From Pseudomonas chlororaphis (GTDB taxonomy: Bacteria > Pseudomonadota > Gammaproteobacteria > Pseudomonadales > Pseudomonadaceae), in contig CP011020.1 of NCBI GenBank assembly GCA_001023535.1, forward strand, positions 2,679,734-2,743,733: a stretch of DNA of 64,000 bases, written 5' to 3'. The notes under the pieces are model-generated. The model was not told the origin of the DNA. It did not search any database and was given only the letters and a program-made list of their open reading frames with translations. The position numbers and the translations under genes were made by a program. Positions 30,438 to 45,072 of the stretch are shown here, piece after piece. How positions within the stretch are numbered: the stretch's first letter is position 1; each line of letters opens with the position of its first letter.

Positions 30438-31385
30438 TCAGAGACCGTAGCTCATCAGACGATCGTAGCGACGGGTCAGCAATGTGTCGTGGTCGAGTTT
30501 CTTCAGCATCGACAATTGCGAACTCAGTTCGGCACGAATCAGCGCGGCGGCAGCGGCCGGGTCGCGGTGGGCGCCGCCCACGGGCTCGTTGATCACCTTG
30601 TCCACGATGCCCAGGCCCTTGAGGCGCTCGGCGGTGATGCCCATGGCTTCAGCGGCGTCCGGGGCCTTCTCGGCGGTTTTCCACAGGATCGAGGCGCAGC
30701 CTTCCGGCGAGATCACCGCGTAGGTGGAATATTGCAGCATGTTCAGCTGGTCGCAGACACCAATGGCCAGCGCACCACCGGAACCGCCTTCGCCGATGAC
30801 GGTGGCGATGATCGGGGTTTTCAGGCGTGCCATGACCCGCAGGTTCCAGGCGATCGCTTCGCTCTGGTTGCGCTCCTCGGCGTCGATGCCCGGGTAGGCG
30901 CCCGGCGTGTCGATGAAGGTCAGGATCGGCATCTTGAAGCGCTCGGCCATTTCCATCAGGCGGCAAGCCTTGCGGTAGCCTTCAGGACGCGGCATGCCGA
31001 AGTTGCGACGCACCTTCTCGCGCACTTCACGGCCCTTCTGATGGCCGATGACCATCACCGGCTGGTCTTCCAGGCGAGCCACACCGCCCACGATCGCGGC
31101 GTCGTCGGAGAAGTGACGGTCGCCGTGCAGTTCGTCGAACTCGGTGAAGATGTGCTCGATGTAGTCCAGGGTGTAGGGACGACGCGGATGACGCGCCAGG
31201 CGCGCGATCTGCCAGCTGGTCAGCTTGCCGAAGATGTCTTCGGTCAGCGTACGGCTCTTGTCCTGCAGACGAGAGATTTCATCGCCGATATTCAGCGAAT
31301 TGTCATTACCGACCAAGCGCAACTCTTCGATCTTGGCTTGCAGGTCGGCGATCGGCTGTTCGAAATCTAGAAAATTCGGGTTCAT
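30438..31385 (-). CDS. accA: Acetyl-CoA carboxylase carboxyltransferase subunit alpha
   Basis: Alpha half of the carboxyltransferase that makes malonyl-CoA for fatty-acid synthesis, working with AccD. The 315-residue protein begins [12 protein letters not shown] and has the crotonase-like carboxyltransferase segments [14 protein letters not shown] and [17 protein letters not shown]. The frame extends nine codons upstream, but ATG 31385 is the family start. It is downstream of dnaE in the conserved rnhB-dnaE-accA order. Confidence 0.96.
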   Translation of the reverse strand: MNPNFLDFEQPIADLQAKIEELRLVGNDNSLNIGDEISRLQDKSRTLTEDIFGKLTSWQIARLARHPRRPYTLDYIEHIFTEFDELHGDRHFSDDAAIVGGVARLEDQPVMVIGHQKGREVREKVRRNFGMPRPEGYRKACRLMEMAERFKMPILTFIDTPGAYPGIDAEERNQSEAIAWNLRVMARLKTPIIATVIGEGGSGGALAIGVCDQLNMLQYSTYAVISPEGCASILWKTAEKAPDAAEAMGITAERLKGLGIVDKVINEPVGGAHRDPAAAAALIRAELSSQLSMLKKLDHDTLLTRRYDRLMSYGL

Positions 31386-31535
31386 AGGCGTCCGTCTTGG
31401 GTCGACGTCCAAGAGAGCTTGGGCCGGCCGGTTGTCTATTCGCGCCTACCTTAAGGGAGAGGCGCGTTCAGGTCGAGATTAAAAATCCGGGTCGAGATCA
31501 GGGGGCACTCGGGTTTGCGAGGTGGCCCCTGGCCG

Positions 31536-35057
<3,522 letters not shown>

Positions 35058-35088
35058 AGTGATCCTGCGTTAAGTCATGAAAACAACA

Positions 35089-35110
35089 AGGCCCGGATTG
35101 TACCGGGCCT
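35089..35110 (-). terminator. Terminator between rnhB and dnaE
   Basis: Perfect 8-bp stem AGGCCCGG/CCGGGCCT with a 6-base loop, followed on the minus strand by TTGTTGTTTTC. It would end transcripts arriving from the lpxB-rnhB side before dnaE. Confidence 0.6.
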
Positions 35111-35161
35111 GGGGTAAAACATCAGCCATGAGTGTCCGACCTTGAACATACGAACACGGCC

Positions 35162-35286
35162 TTTGTGGCGAGGGGATTTATCCCCGCTGGGGCGCGAAGC
35201 GGCCCTTAAACCTGACAACCCGTTGCGTCTGACAGACTTCGGGACTGCTTCCCAGTCCAACGGGGATAAATCCCCTCGCCACAAAA
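35162..35286. repeat. Long REP inverted pair
   Basis: TTTGTGGCGAGGGGATTTAT and its complement at the other end, with GCGAAGCGGCCC inner segments, in the rnhB-dnaE gap. Same subtype as the element at 9645-9758. Confidence 0.85.
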
Positions 35287-35298
35287 GCAGCGTTTGTC

Positions 35299-35958
35299 TC
35301 AAGAAACAGGGTACTGACTGTTTATGATCAACCCTTCACGCGCCTCATAAGCCAGCCGCACCGGAGCGAACGAGCGCCGGTGGATCGGCGTTGGCCCGAG
35401 GCGTGCCAAGGCTTCCAGGTGCACGGGGGTCGGGTAGCCCTTGTGGCCGCCGATGCCGTAGCCCGGATAAATCAGTTCGAAGGCGCTCATTTCCCGATCG
35501 CGGCTGACCTTGGCCAGAATCGATGCGGCCGCGATGGCGGGCACCTTCGCGTCGCCCTGGACCACCGCCTCGGCGCGCATCGACAGTTTCGGGCAGCGAT
35601 TGCCGTCGATCATCGCCAGCTTCGGCGTGATGTGCAGGCCCTGCACCGCGCGCTGCATGGCCAACATGGTAGCGTGGAGGATGTTCAGCTCATCGATCTC
35701 TTCGACCTCGGCCCGGGCAATGCACCAGCTCAGGGCTTTCTCGCAAATCTCGTCGTAGAGCTTTTCGCGACGGGCCTCGGTGAGCTTCTTGGAATCGTTG
35801 AGGCCCAGGATCGGCCGGTTCGGATCGAGAATGACCGCGGCCGTTACCACGGCGCCGCACAACGGGCCACGGCCCACCTCGTCGACACCGGCGACCAATT
35901 CTTCCACTTCGGCGACCAGATTGAAGTCCAGGCCCATCTGCAGTTTCGAGTGGCTCAT
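35299..35958 (-). CDS. rnhB: Ribonuclease HII
   Basis: Removes ribonucleotides and RNA from RNA-DNA hybrids. The 219-residue protein has the catalytic [26 protein letters not shown] and the D in [11 protein letters not shown]. Start ATG 35958 overlaps the lpxB stop (4 bases), supporting it, though a start seven codons further in (MGLDFNLV) would also fit the family. Confidence 0.94.
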   Translation of the reverse strand: MSHSKLQMGLDFNLVAEVEELVAGVDEVGRGPLCGAVVTAAVILDPNRPILGLNDSKKLTEARREKLYDEICEKALSWCIARAEVEEIDELNILHATMLAMQRAVQGLHITPKLAMIDGNRCPKLSMRAEAVVQGDAKVPAIAAASILAKVSRDREMSAFELIYPGYGIGGHKGYPTPVHLEALARLGPTPIHRRSFAPVRLAYEAREGLIINSQYPVS

Positions 35959-37085
35959 GATTGTGCGCCGATCAGGGTCAGCACCGCGTCAGCCGCCTGA
36001 TTGGAGGCGTCGCGGCGCAGGGTCCGGTGGATTTCGTCGAAGCCGCGGGTCTGCTCCTCGCCGCCGTCGATCAACGGCGCAAGTGTATTGGCCAGGGCGT
36101 CGGCCGTGGCCTCGTCCTGCAGCAACTCCGGCACCAGCAGGCGCTGGGCCAACAGGTTCGGCAGGGACACGTAGGGGCTCTTGACCATGCGCTTGAGGAT
36201 CCAGAACGTCAGCGGCGCCAGGCGATAGGCAACCACCATCGGGCGTTTGTACAGCAACGCCTCAAGGGTAGCAGTGCCGGAGGCAATCAACACGGCGTCA
36301 CAGGCAGCCAGCGCGTCATGGGAGCGACCGTCGAGCAGCGTGACCGGCAGATCGCGCCCCGCCAGCAGCGCTTCAAGCTGCTCCCGGCGCTGCGGGCTGG
36401 CGCACGGCAGGACAAAACGCACGTCGGGGCGCATCGCCCGGAGGCGTTCGGCGGCGTCGAAAAACAAGCCACCCAGCCGACTCACTTCACCGCCACGGCT
36501 GCCGGGCATCAATGCCACCAGCGGCCCATCGACCAGGCCCAGCGCCTGGCGAGCCGCCTGGCGATCGGCCTGCAGGGGAATGGTGTCGGCCAGGGTATGC
36601 CCGACAAACCGCACCGGCACGCCCTTCTCTTCGTAGAAGCGGGCTTCGAACGGCAGCAGCGTCAACATCAGGTCGCAGCCTTCGCGAATCTTGAGCACCC
36701 GCTTCTGCCGCCAGGCCCAGACCGACGGGCTGACGTAATGCACGGTCTTGATCCCGGCCTGACGCAACTTGAGCTCGATGTTGAGGGTGAAATCCGGGGC
36801 GTCGATGCCGATGAACACATCCGGCTTTTCGTCGATCAGGGTCTCGATCAGCTTCTTGCGCCGGGCCAGCAACTCTCGAAGGCGCCCGAGCACCTCCACC
36901 AGCCCCATCACCGACAGGCGTTCCATCGGAAAATAGGAGACCAGCCCTTCGGCCTGCATCAACGGGCCGCCAACCCCCATGAATTCCACCGCGGGATGCT
37001 GCGCCTTGAGCGCACGCATCAGACCGGCGCCCAGAATGTCGCCGGAAGCCTCTCCGGCCACCAGCGCAATACGCAGATTAGCCAT
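35955..37085 (-). CDS. lpxB: Lipid-A-disaccharide synthase
   Basis: Joins UDP-2,3-diacylglucosamine and lipid X to the lipid A disaccharide; peripheral inner-membrane enzyme. The 376-residue GT-B protein has [34 protein letters not shown] and [14 protein letters not shown]. It is 2 bases after lpxA and overlaps rnhB, so fabZ-lpxA-lpxB-rnhB form one unit. Confidence 0.96.
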   Translation of the reverse strand: MANLRIALVAGEASGDILGAGLMRALKAQHPAVEFMGVGGPLMQAEGLVSYFPMERLSVMGLVEVLGRLRELLARRKKLIETLIDEKPDVFIGIDAPDFTLNIELKLRQAGIKTVHYVSPSVWAWRQKRVLKIREGCDLMLTLLPFEARFYEEKGVPVRFVGHTLADTIPLQADRQAARQALGLVDGPLVALMPGSRGGEVSRLGGLFFDAAERLRAMRPDVRFVLPCASPQRREQLEALLAGRDLPVTLLDGRSHDALAACDAVLIASGTATLEALLYKRPMVVAYRLAPLTFWILKRMVKSPYVSLPNLLAQRLLVPELLQDEATADALANTLAPLIDGGEEQTRGFDEIHRTLRRDASNQAADAVLTLIGAQS

Positions 37086-37087
37086 GG

Positions 37088-37864
37088 TTAACGGGTGATG
37101 CCGCGAGTCGAAGACTGGATGGAATCGCGGAACGTCGCGACTTCCGGGTACTGCGCCGAGGCCTCGGCCAGTTCGGCGAGTGCCTGCTCGACGGTCAGGC
37201 CCTGGCGATACACGACCTTGTAGGCACGCCGCAACGCGGTGATCGCCTCTTCGCTGAAGCCCCGACGGCGCATGCCCTCGAAGTTCATGCTGCGGGCTTC
37301 GGCCGGGTTGCCGAACACCGTGACATAGGCGGGAACGTCCTTGCCAATGGCCGTGCCCATGCCGGAGAAGCTGTGGGCGCCGATGTGGCAGTACTGGTGC
37401 ACCAGGGTAAAACCGGAGAGGATCGCCCAGTCATCCACGTGCACATGACCGGCCAACGCGGTGTTGTTGACCAGGATGCAATGGTTGCCGATCACGCTGT
37501 CATGGCCGATGTGGGCGTAGGCCATGATCAGGTTGTGGTCGCCCAGGGTCGTTTCGGAGCGATCCTGGATGGTACCGCGGTGAATGGTCACGCCTTCGCG
37601 GATCACGTTGTGATCGCCGATGACCAGGCGGGTTTCTTCACCTTTGTACTTGAGATCGGGCGTGTCCTCGCCTACCGAGGAAAACTGGTAGATGCGATTG
37701 TGACGGCCGATCCGGGTCGGCCCCTTGAGAATTACGTGGGGGCCGATCACCGTACCCTCGCCGATTTCCACACCTGCGCCGATGATCGACCACGGGCCGA
37801 CCTCGACATCGGCGGCCAGGACGGCCGTCGGATCGATGATTGCGCGAGGGTCAATCAAACTCAT
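37088..37864 (-). CDS. lpxA: UDP-N-acetylglucosamine acyltransferase
   Basis: First lipid A step: adds a hydroxyacyl chain from ACP to UDP-GlcNAc. The 258-residue protein is a left-handed beta-helix of hexapeptide repeats ([27 protein letters not shown]). The catalytic histidine lies in [15 protein letters not shown], and the C-terminal helices are complete. It overlaps fabZ by 4 bases. Confidence 0.96.
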   Translation of the reverse strand: MSLIDPRAIIDPTAVLAADVEVGPWSIIGAGVEIGEGTVIGPHVILKGPTRIGRHNRIYQFSSVGEDTPDLKYKGEETRLVIGDHNVIREGVTIHRGTIQDRSETTLGDHNLIMAYAHIGHDSVIGNHCILVNNTALAGHVHVDDWAILSGFTLVHQYCHIGAHSFSGMGTAIGKDVPAYVTVFGNPAEARSMNFEGMRRRGFSEEAITALRRAYKVVYRQGLTVEQALAELAEASAQYPEVATFRDSIQSSTRGITR

Positions 37865-38301
37865 AGCTTGCGTTCCGCACAGATGATTTCAGCGGAGCAG
37901 ACTGGCTTGCCGTCGACCGAAGCCTGGCATTCGAACTTCCAGATCTGGCGCTTGCAACTGATGAACTTGGCTTCGAGGATCAACTGATCGCCCGGAGTGA
38001 CCGGCTGGCGGAAACGCAGCTTGTCGGAGCCCACGAAGTAGTAGAGCGTGCCGTCGGCAGGCTTTACGTCGAGCATTTTGAAACCAAGGATCCCGGCAGC
38101 CTGGGCCATCGCCTCGATGATCAGCACGCCCGGCATGATTGGGTGCGCGGGGAAGTGACCATTGAAGAACGGCTCGTTGATGCTGACATTCTTGTAGGCG
38201 CGAATGCGCTTGCCTTCAACATCCAGGTCCACCACCCGGTCCACCAGCAGGAACGGGTAACGGTGAGGCAGGTATTCGCGAATCTCGTTGATGTCCATCA
38301 T
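37861..38301 (-). CDS. fabZ: 3-hydroxyacyl-ACP dehydratase FabZ
   Basis: Dehydrates 3-hydroxyacyl-ACP in fatty-acid elongation, and competes with LpxA for hydroxyacyl-ACP, which fits its place in this operon. The 146-residue hot-dog protein has the catalytic [22 protein letters not shown]. The frame is open 20 codons upstream; start 38301 ([16 protein letters not shown]) matches the Pseudomonas protein length. The ribosome-binding site is weak. Confidence 0.95.
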   Translation of the reverse strand: MMDINEIREYLPHRYPFLLVDRVVDLDVEGKRIRAYKNVSINEPFFNGHFPAHPIMPGVLIIEAMAQAAGILGFKMLDVKPADGTLYYFVGSDKLRFRQPVTPGDQLILEAKFISCKRQIWKFECQASVDGKPVCSAEIICAERKL

Positions 38302-38406
38302 TTCGGGAGGAAGCCTATGTAAAGATTGGGAGCGCACGGGCAACGCGCACTCCGCTAGCAAATCAAGGAGCCCTAACGGCTGTGCACACTTGATATGGAA
38401 ATGGTA

Positions 38407-39462
38407 TCAGCCATCTGATGAAGCATTACCGTCAGGGGTCACGTCCCCTACACGCTTTTCCACCTGGCGCAGACGTCGCGCGATGTCGTCGAGCTGACGG
38501 ATACGGGCCGCGCTCTTGCGCCATTCGGCCGCCGGTTGCATCGCCGTACCGGAAGAATAGGCGCCCGGCTCGGTAATCGAGTGGGTCACCATGGTCATCC
38601 CGGTCAGGAATACGTTGTCACAGATATCGATATGGCCCACCAGGCCGACGCCGCCGGCGAGCATACAGTGCTTGCCGATCTTGGTGCTGCCGGAAATGCC
38701 CACGCAGGCGGCCATGGCGGTGTGGTCACCGACCTGGACGTTGTGGGCGATCTGGATCTGGTTGTCGAGCTTGACGCCATTGCCGATGACCGTATCGGCC
38801 AGGGCACCCCGGTCGATCGCGGTGTTGACGCCGATCTCGACGTCATCGCCGAGGGTGACGCCACCGATCTGGGCGATCTTTTGCCAGACGCCCTTCTCGT
38901 TGGCGAAACCGAAGCCTTCACCGCCCAGCACCGCGCCGGACTGAATCACCACCCGCTTGCCGATGCGCACGTCGTGGTACAGGGTCACGCGCGGAGCCAG
39001 CCAGCCACCTTCGCCGACCTCGCTGCGCGCACCAATGACGCAATGAGCGCCCAGGGTGACACCGGCACCAATGCGGGCGCCGCTTTCGATCACCACGAAG
39101 GGACCGACGCTGGCCGTGGGATCCACCACCGCATCCGCCGCGATCACCGCACTGGGATGAATACCCGCAGCCGCCTTGGGCTTGGGATCGAACAAGTGGG
39201 AAATGCGCGCATAGGCCAGGTACGGGTCGGGCACGATCAAGGCGTCGCCGGCAAACCCTTCGGCATCGGCGGCCTTGAGCAACAACGCGGCAGCCCGGCT
39301 GTCAGCCAGGTACTTGCGGTATTGGGGATTTGCCAGAAAGCTCAACTGAGCTGGGCCAGCCTCTTGCAAAGTGGCTAGCCCAGTAATTGCCCTCTCCGGG
39401 TCGCCACGCAGGGTGGCGCCGAGGAACTCGGCCAACTGGCCGAGCTTGATAGTCGCTGTCAT
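38407..39462 (-). CDS. lpxD: UDP-3-O-acylglucosamine N-acyltransferase
   Basis: Third lipid A step, N-acylation. The 351-residue protein has an N-terminal uridine-binding domain ([20 protein letters not shown]) and a hexapeptide beta-helix with the catalytic histidine in [12 protein letters not shown], then a C-terminal helix. It follows skp by 3 bases. A 105-base gap without a terminator separates it from fabZ. Confidence 0.96.
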   Translation of the reverse strand: MTATIKLGQLAEFLGATLRGDPERAITGLATLQEAGPAQLSFLANPQYRKYLADSRAAALLLKAADAEGFAGDALIVPDPYLAYARISHLFDPKPKAAAGIHPSAVIAADAVVDPTASVGPFVVIESGARIGAGVTLGAHCVIGARSEVGEGGWLAPRVTLYHDVRIGKRVVIQSGAVLGGEGFGFANEKGVWQKIAQIGGVTLGDDVEIGVNTAIDRGALADTVIGNGVKLDNQIQIAHNVQVGDHTAMAACVGISGSTKIGKHCMLAGGVGLVGHIDICDNVFLTGMTMVTHSITEPGAYSSGTAMQPAAEWRKSAARIRQLDDIARRLRQVEKRVGDVTPDGNASSDG

Positions 39463-39465
39463 GGA

Positions 39466-39969
39466 TTACTTCAGCTGATTCATGCGCTCGATCACCTGGC
39501 GCGTGATGTCGTACTGAGGCTTGACATCGATCACGGCGCCACGCTCGAACACCAGGTCAAAACCACCTTTCTTGATGACTTCTTCCACGGCGCTGTCGAG
39601 CTTGGGCTTGAGCTGCTTGAGCATTTCACGGTCGGCAACGGCTTTCGCTTCGTTCAGTTCCTTGGACTGGAACTGGAAGTCACGAGCCTTCTGCTTGAAT
39701 TCCAGCTCCAGGCGTTCACGCTCGCCCTGGGCCATTTTGTCGCCACCGGCGACCAGACGATCCTGGATACCCTTGGCGCTGCTTTCCAGGCCCTTGAGCT
39801 TGGTCAATTGCGGGCCGAACTTCTTCTCGGCATCCACGGCGTATTTCTTGGCCGCGTCGGATTCCAGCAGGGCCATCTGATAGTTCAGCACGGCAATCTT
39901 CATGTCGGCGAACGCCGGGCCTGCGACCAGTACGGTCGCCAGGAGAACCAATTGAGTCAACTTACGCAC
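39466..39969 (-). CDS. skp: OmpH/Skp periplasmic chaperone
   Basis: Periplasmic trimeric chaperone for outer-membrane proteins. The 167-residue precursor has a signal peptide MRKLTQLVLLATVLVAGPAFA with cleavage after AFA, then helical tentacle regions rich in K/E/Q. It sits between bamA and lpxD, the conserved outer-membrane assembly cluster. Confidence 0.93.
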   Translation of the reverse strand: MRKLTQLVLLATVLVAGPAFADMKIAVLNYQMALLESDAAKKYAVDAEKKFGPQLTKLKGLESSAKGIQDRLVAGGDKMAQGERERLELEFKQKARDFQFQSKELNEAKAVADREMLKQLKPKLDSAVEEVIKKGGFDLVFERGAVIDVKPQYDITRQVIERMNQLK

Positions 39970-40014
39970 GATGCACTCCTACAAAATCCATTGTCGTTGT
40001 CATGGGACAGACGC

Positions 40015-42402
40015 TTAGAACGTCTGGCCGAGGGAGAATTGGAACACTTGGGTTTCAGCGTCATCCGGTTTCTTGATCGGCATCGCCAACGCGAAGCTCA
40101 AAGGACCCAGCGCGGTCACCCAGGTCACGCCCAGACCGACGGAACTGGCCATGTTGCTCAGGCTGATGTCGTTGCACTTGGCGTTCGAGTTGGTGCCATT
40201 GGTGTTGGTCGTATTATCGCAGCTAGAGTCGAAAACGTTGCCCACGTCCCAGAATACCGAAGTACGCAGCGAGCGCTGGTCCTTGACGAACGGCATCGGG
40301 AACAGGACCTCGACACCCCCCTGGATCAATACGTTGCCACCGAACGGCAGCGGATCCTGGTCTGGGTCGGCCAATGTACCTGCGTTACCGGTGGCAGCCG
40401 CGCCACGGCTCGGCGTACTGCGCGGGCCAAGGGTGCTGTCCTTGAAGCCACGCACCGAGTTGAAACCACCAGCGTAGTAGTTCTCGTAGAACGGCAGGCC
40501 GTCGGTCGAACCGTAGCCATCGCCATAGCCCAGCTCGGTGTGCAGGCGCATGGTGTAGGTGTCAGTCAACGGCTGGAACAGCTGGCCACGGTAGTCGAGC
40601 TTGAAGAACGACAGGTCGCTGCCAGGAATGGTGCTTTCCAGCACCAGGCTCTGGGAATGGCCACGGGTCGCCAGCACGCCCTTGTTCAAGGTCGACTCGG
40701 ACCAGCCGGCAGACGCCTTGAAGTTCAGGTAGCTGTCGCCTTCCCGTTTAACGAAGTCGAAGATCTCGTCGACGGTGTAGCGACCGGTGTTGATCTTGTC
40801 CTGCTGGGCGGTGAGGCCGAAGGTCAGGCGCGACGTCTCACTGATCGGGTAGCCGATGTTGGCACCCACACCGTAGCTGTCCACCGCATAGCTGGAGATG
40901 TCCGAGTCGAGCTCGTCATAGTCGGTGGTGCGATAGAAGGCGTTATAGCCCAGGCTCACACCGTCGGCCGTCCAGTAGGGGTCCACGAAACCGAAGTTAT
41001 AGCGGGTCTGGTATTCACTGCGGGTCAGGCCAATGCTGACCTTGTTACCGGTACCCAGGAAGTTGTTCTGGGTGATCGAGCCACCGAGGATCAGGCCGGC
41101 GCTCTGGGCGAAGCCGACGCTGGCGGTGATCGAGCCGGACGCCTGCTCTTCAACGCTGTAGTTCACGTCGACCTGGTCATCGACACCCGGTACGGCCGGT
41201 GTCTCGACGTTGACTTCCTTGAAGAAGCCCAGGCGCTCGAGGCGGGTCTTGGACTGATCGATCAGGTAGGTCGAAGCCCAGCCACCTTCCATCTGGCGCA
41301 TTTCACGGCGCAGCACTTCGTCCTCGGACTTGGTGTTGCCACGGAAGTTGATGCGGTTGACGTAGGCACGCTTGCCCGGATCCACGGCGAAGGTGATGTC
41401 GACGGTATGGTCGTCATCGTGGGGCTGCGGCACGCCGTTGACGTTGGCGAAGGTGTAGCCCTCGTTACCCAGGCGACGGGTGATCAGTTCGGAGGTGGTG
41501 GTCATCAGCTTGCGCGAGAACACCTGGCCCTTCTGCACCAGCAGCAGCGACTTGACCTGGTCTTCCGGCACCTTCAGGTCACCGCTGAGCTTGACGTCAC
41601 GAACGGTGTATTTCTCGCCTTCGTTGACGTTGACGGTGATGTAGACGTGCTTCTTGTCCGGGGTGATGGACACCTGGGTCGAAGCGATGTCCATGTTGAT
41701 GTAGCCACGGTCCAGGTAGTAGGAACGCAGGCGCTCCAGGTCACCGGAGAGTTTTTCACGGGCGTACTTGTCGTCGTTCTTGAAAAACGACAGCCAGTTG
41801 GTGGTCTTGAGTTCGAACAGGTCGATCAGGTCTTCGTCCGGGAAAACCGTGTTGCCCACCACGTTGATGTGCTGGATGGCCGCCACGGTACCTTCGTTGA
41901 TGTTGACCTTCAGGCCGACGCGGTTGCGCGGTTGCGGCACCACTTCGGTGTCGACGGTGGCCGAGTAGCGGCCCTGGGCGACGTACTGGCGTTGCAGTTC
42001 GTTACGCACGCCTTCGAGGGTGGCACGCTGGAAGATCTCGCCCTCGGCCAGGCCGGATTGCTTGAGGCCTTTCATGAGGTCTTCGGTGGAGATCGCCTTG
42101 TTGCCTTCGATCTCGATACTGGCAACCGACGGGCGCTCGACTACCGTGATGACCAGGACGTTGCCGTCACGGCCCAGTTGGATATCTTGAAAGAAGCCGG
42201 TCTTGAACAGCGCACGCGTGGATTCCACCAGGCGCCGATCATCCGCCTGCTCGCCGACGTTCAACGGCAAGGCACCAAAGACGCTACCCGCGGAGACCCG
42301 CTGGAGGCCGTTGACGCGAATATCAGAGATAGTGAAGGACTCGGCGTGAACTTCGGCGATCATCAATACGGTGAGAACCGCAGTTAGCAGCAGACGTTTC
42401 AT
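40015..42402 (-). CDS. bamA: Outer membrane protein assembly factor BamA
   Basis: Central barrel of the BAM complex that inserts outer-membrane proteins. The 795-residue precursor has a signal peptide MKRLLLTAVLTVLMIAEVHA, five POTRA domains (starting FTISDIRVNGLQRVS), and a C-terminal 16-strand barrel with the conserved GFVDPYW near the middle of the barrel, VRGF in loop 6 and a C-terminal phenylalanine (FSLGQTF). The frame is open 64 codons further upstream; the ATG at 42402 begins the signal peptide. Confidence 0.96.
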   Translation of the reverse strand: MKRLLLTAVLTVLMIAEVHAESFTISDIRVNGLQRVSAGSVFGALPLNVGEQADDRRLVESTRALFKTGFFQDIQLGRDGNVLVITVVERPSVASIEIEGNKAISTEDLMKGLKQSGLAEGEIFQRATLEGVRNELQRQYVAQGRYSATVDTEVVPQPRNRVGLKVNINEGTVAAIQHINVVGNTVFPDEDLIDLFELKTTNWLSFFKNDDKYAREKLSGDLERLRSYYLDRGYINMDIASTQVSITPDKKHVYITVNVNEGEKYTVRDVKLSGDLKVPEDQVKSLLLVQKGQVFSRKLMTTTSELITRRLGNEGYTFANVNGVPQPHDDDHTVDITFAVDPGKRAYVNRINFRGNTKSEDEVLRREMRQMEGGWASTYLIDQSKTRLERLGFFKEVNVETPAVPGVDDQVDVNYSVEEQASGSITASVGFAQSAGLILGGSITQNNFLGTGNKVSIGLTRSEYQTRYNFGFVDPYWTADGVSLGYNAFYRTTDYDELDSDISSYAVDSYGVGANIGYPISETSRLTFGLTAQQDKINTGRYTVDEIFDFVKREGDSYLNFKASAGWSESTLNKGVLATRGHSQSLVLESTIPGSDLSFFKLDYRGQLFQPLTDTYTMRLHTELGYGDGYGSTDGLPFYENYYAGGFNSVRGFKDSTLGPRSTPSRGAAATGNAGTLADPDQDPLPFGGNVLIQGGVEVLFPMPFVKDQRSLRTSVFWDVGNVFDSSCDNTTNTNGTNSNAKCNDISLSNMASSVGLGVTWVTALGPLSFALAMPIKKPDDAETQVFQFSLGQTF

Positions 42403-42437
42403 GAAGTCCTTTCTTATTCCAACTGGCAATAAACAAA

Positions 42438-42456
42438 CTGCCGCAAAATGCGGCAG
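42438..42456 (-). terminator. Stem-loop between rseP and bamA
   Basis: Perfect CTGCCGC/GCGGCAG stem with a 5-base loop, followed on the minus strand by TTTGTTTATT. Could be a weak terminator or attenuator that sets bamA expression apart from rseP. Confidence 0.5.
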
Positions 42457-42476
42457 ATTCGCAATTCGGCGAAGCG

Positions 42477-43829
42477 TTACAAACGACCCAGATCGTTGAC
42501 GAGGGCAAGCAGCATGACCCCGACCACCAAGCTGATACCGATCTGTATCCCCCAACCTTGCACCCGATCCGACAAGGGACGACCACGCGCCCACTCGATC
42601 AGATAAAACAGCAGATGCCCCCCATCCAGTACCGGAATGGGCAGCAAATTCAGAACCCCCAGGCTAATGCTCAGATAAGCAAGGAAATTCAGGAAATCAG
42701 CAACGCCCGACTGGGCAGAAGCGCCCGCCACTTTAGCAATGGTTATCGGTCCACTCAAGTTTTTTACCGAGAGCTCGCCGAACAACATTTTCTTCAGTGA
42801 GTCGAGGGTCAGGACACTCATGGTCCAGGTACGACGCGCACCCTCGCCAATGGCCGCCACCGGACCGAAACTGACTTCGCGGATCATTTCCGGCGGCCAG
42901 TCGACGGCCTTGACGCCCGCCCCCAGGTAACCGGTCTGCGCCTTGCTTTCGCCACGGGCACCCAAGGTGACCGGGACGTCGATTGGAGCACCGTCGCGCT
43001 CCACGCGCAGCACAATTTTGGTATCAGGACGTACACGAACCGAATCGACCACCTGTTGCCAGTCGCTGACCGACTGGCCGTCGAGGGCAAGCAAACGGTC
43101 GCCGGTCTTCAGGCCTGCGGCCTGGGCCGGGCCTTTCGGATCGAGTTCGGTAAGCACCGGCGGCAGCGCCGGACGCCATGGGCGGATGCCCAGGGACCGG
43201 ATCGGGTCCGGCTCGTCGGCGCCCTTGAGCCAGTTGTCCAGCACCAGCTCACGGGGCGAGTCGACGGTGGAGCCCTGCTCGCGCACCCTCAACTGCAGCG
43301 AACCGCTTTCACCCAGCCGACGCACCAACTGCAAATTGACCGCCGCCCAGCCCGACGTCGGCTCACCGTCGATCGCAACGATTTCCTGGCCCGCACCAAG
43401 CCCGGCCCGGGCGGCAACGCTACCGGCCTCCACAGAACCGATGACCGGTCGCACCTGGTCGCTGCCAAGCATGGCCAACGCCCAGAAAAACACCATGGCC
43501 AGCAGGAAGTTGGCGATCGGCCCCGCCGCCACGATGGCGATACGTTGGCGAACACTCTTGCGATTGAAGGACTGGTCGAGCTGGTCGGCGGGAACCTCGC
43601 CCTCGCGCTCGTCGAGCATCTTCACGTAGCCGCCCAGCGGGATCGCCGCCACGACGAACTCGGTGCCCTGCTTGTCGTGCCAGCGCAGCAAAGGCATGCC
43701 AAAGCCTACGGAAAAACGCAGCACCTTGACGCCACAGCGACGCGCGACCCAGAAATGACCGAATTCGTGAAAGGTGACCAACACCCCCAGTGCAACCAGG
43801 GTGCCGACAATCATATAGAGCGCGCTCAT
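42477..43829 (-). CDS. rseP: RIP metalloprotease RseP (site-2 protease)
   Basis: Intramembrane zinc protease that cleaves the anti-sigma factor (RseA/MucA type) and activates the envelope stress sigma factor. The 450-residue protein has the zinc motif HEFGH (21-25) in the first helix, two periplasmic PDZ domains, and the C-terminal active-site segment PVLDGGHL near residue 400. ATG 43829 (MSALYMIVGT) is chosen over an ATG ten codons upstream. It lies between dxr and bamA. Confidence 0.95.
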   Translation of the reverse strand: MSALYMIVGTLVALGVLVTFHEFGHFWVARRCGVKVLRFSVGFGMPLLRWHDKQGTEFVVAAIPLGGYVKMLDEREGEVPADQLDQSFNRKSVRQRIAIVAAGPIANFLLAMVFFWALAMLGSDQVRPVIGSVEAGSVAARAGLGAGQEIVAIDGEPTSGWAAVNLQLVRRLGESGSLQLRVREQGSTVDSPRELVLDNWLKGADEPDPIRSLGIRPWRPALPPVLTELDPKGPAQAAGLKTGDRLLALDGQSVSDWQQVVDSVRVRPDTKIVLRVERDGAPIDVPVTLGARGESKAQTGYLGAGVKAVDWPPEMIREVSFGPVAAIGEGARRTWTMSVLTLDSLKKMLFGELSVKNLSGPITIAKVAGASAQSGVADFLNFLAYLSISLGVLNLLPIPVLDGGHLLFYLIEWARGRPLSDRVQGWGIQIGISLVVGVMLLALVNDLGRL

Positions 43830-43881
43830 CTGTTTTCTCCGCAATCCTGCCCAGGGCAACCCTGGCTAACGTATCGCAGCG

Positions 43882-45072
43882 TCAACGCCCGTGGCGCTGC
43901 AGCCATTGCCCCGCCAACTCACGGGCCCTGGCATCCGCCGTAAATACCGCGTCGAGGTCATCGACCGAAACCACCGCCTCGAGATTCAAGACTTCCTCGA
44001 TCATACTCGCGATCTCGGGGTAACGAACACGTCCATCGAGAAACGCGGCGACCGCCACTTCGTTGGCCGCGTTCAACATGGCCGGGGCACTGCCGCCCGC
44101 CTCGGCCGCTTGCCGCGCCAGGCGCAGGCAGGGGAAGCGCTGCTCATCCGGCGCCTGGAAATCCAGGCGGGCGATGGCGAACAGGTCCAGCGGGGCGACG
44201 CCGGAGTCGATTCGCTCCGGCCACGCCAGGGCATTGGCGATCGGGGTGCGCATGTCCGGGTTACCCAACTGGGCCAGCACCGAACCGTCTACATAGTCCA
44301 CCAGCGAATGAATCACGCTCTGTGGATGAATCACCACTTCGACCTGGGCCGGCTTGGCGTCGAACAGCCAGCAGGCCTCGATCAACTCCAGCCCCTTGTT
44401 CATCATGCTCGCCGAATCCACGGAAATCTTACGCCCCATGGACCAGTTCGGGTGGGCACAGGCCTGCTCGGGCGAAACATGCAGCAACTCTTCCAGCGGC
44501 GTCTGACGGAACGGCCCGCCGGAGGCGGTCAGGAGAATCCGCCGGACTCCCACGGCTTCCAGACCGCGGGAAAAATCCCGCGGCATGCACTGAAAGATCG
44601 CATTGTGTTCGCTGTCGATGGGCAGCAGCACCGAGCCGCTTTTGCGCACGGCCTGCATGAACAGCGCCCCGGACATCACCAGCGCTTCTTTATTGGCGAG
44701 CAGGATCTTCTTGCCGGCCTCCACCGCCGCCAGCGTCGGCCGCAAGCCGGCCGCGCCGACAATCGCCGCCATCACCGCGTCGACATCCGGATCGGACGCC
44801 ACCTGGCACAGCCCGACCTCCCCCACCAACACCTGCGTGGGCAAACCCGCTGCGCGCAGGTCATCCTGCAACGCCTGCGCCGCACCGACCTCAGGCACCA
44901 CCGCAAACTTTGGCGCATGGCGAACGCACAGGGCCAACAGCTCACTCAGGCGCGTGAAGCCGCTGAGAGCAAAGACCTGGTAGCGCTCCGGGTGCCGGCC
45001 GATAACATCAAGCGTACTGAGACCGATCGAACCGGTCGCCCCCAGGACCGTGATTTGCTGAGGACGACTCAC
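43882..45072 (-). CDS. dxr: 1-deoxy-D-xylulose 5-phosphate reductoisomerase
   Basis: First committed MEP-pathway step, NADPH dependent; target of fosmidomycin. The 396-residue protein has [17 protein letters not shown], the metal site [11 protein letters not shown] and the [13 protein letters not shown] loop. A GTG at 45072 is taken as the start: it overlaps the cdsA stop (GTGA) and gives the family length, whereas the upstream ATG at 45087 lies inside cdsA. Confidence 0.95.
   Translation of the reverse strand: MSRPQQITVLGATGSIGLSTLDVIGRHPERYQVFALSGFTRLSELLALCVRHAPKFAVVPEVGAAQALQDDLRAAGLPTQVLVGEVGLCQVASDPDVDAVMAAIVGAAGLRPTLAAVEAGKKILLANKEALVMSGALFMQAVRKSGSVLLPIDSEHNAIFQCMPRDFSRGLEAVGVRRILLTASGGPFRQTPLEELLHVSPEQACAHPNWSMGRKISVDSASMMNKGLELIEACWLFDAKPAQVEVVIHPQSVIHSLVDYVDGSVLAQLGNPDMRTPIANALAWPERIDSGVAPLDLFAIARLDFQAPDEQRFPCLRLARQAAEAGGSAPAMLNAANEVAVAAFLDGRVRYPEIASMIEEVLNLEAVVSVDDLDAVFTADARARELAGQWLQRHGR

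Noticed and set aside
39808..42387. 859-codon frame on the + strand opposite bamA
   Set aside because: Antisense shadow with the same biased composition; bamA on the other strand has all expected domains.
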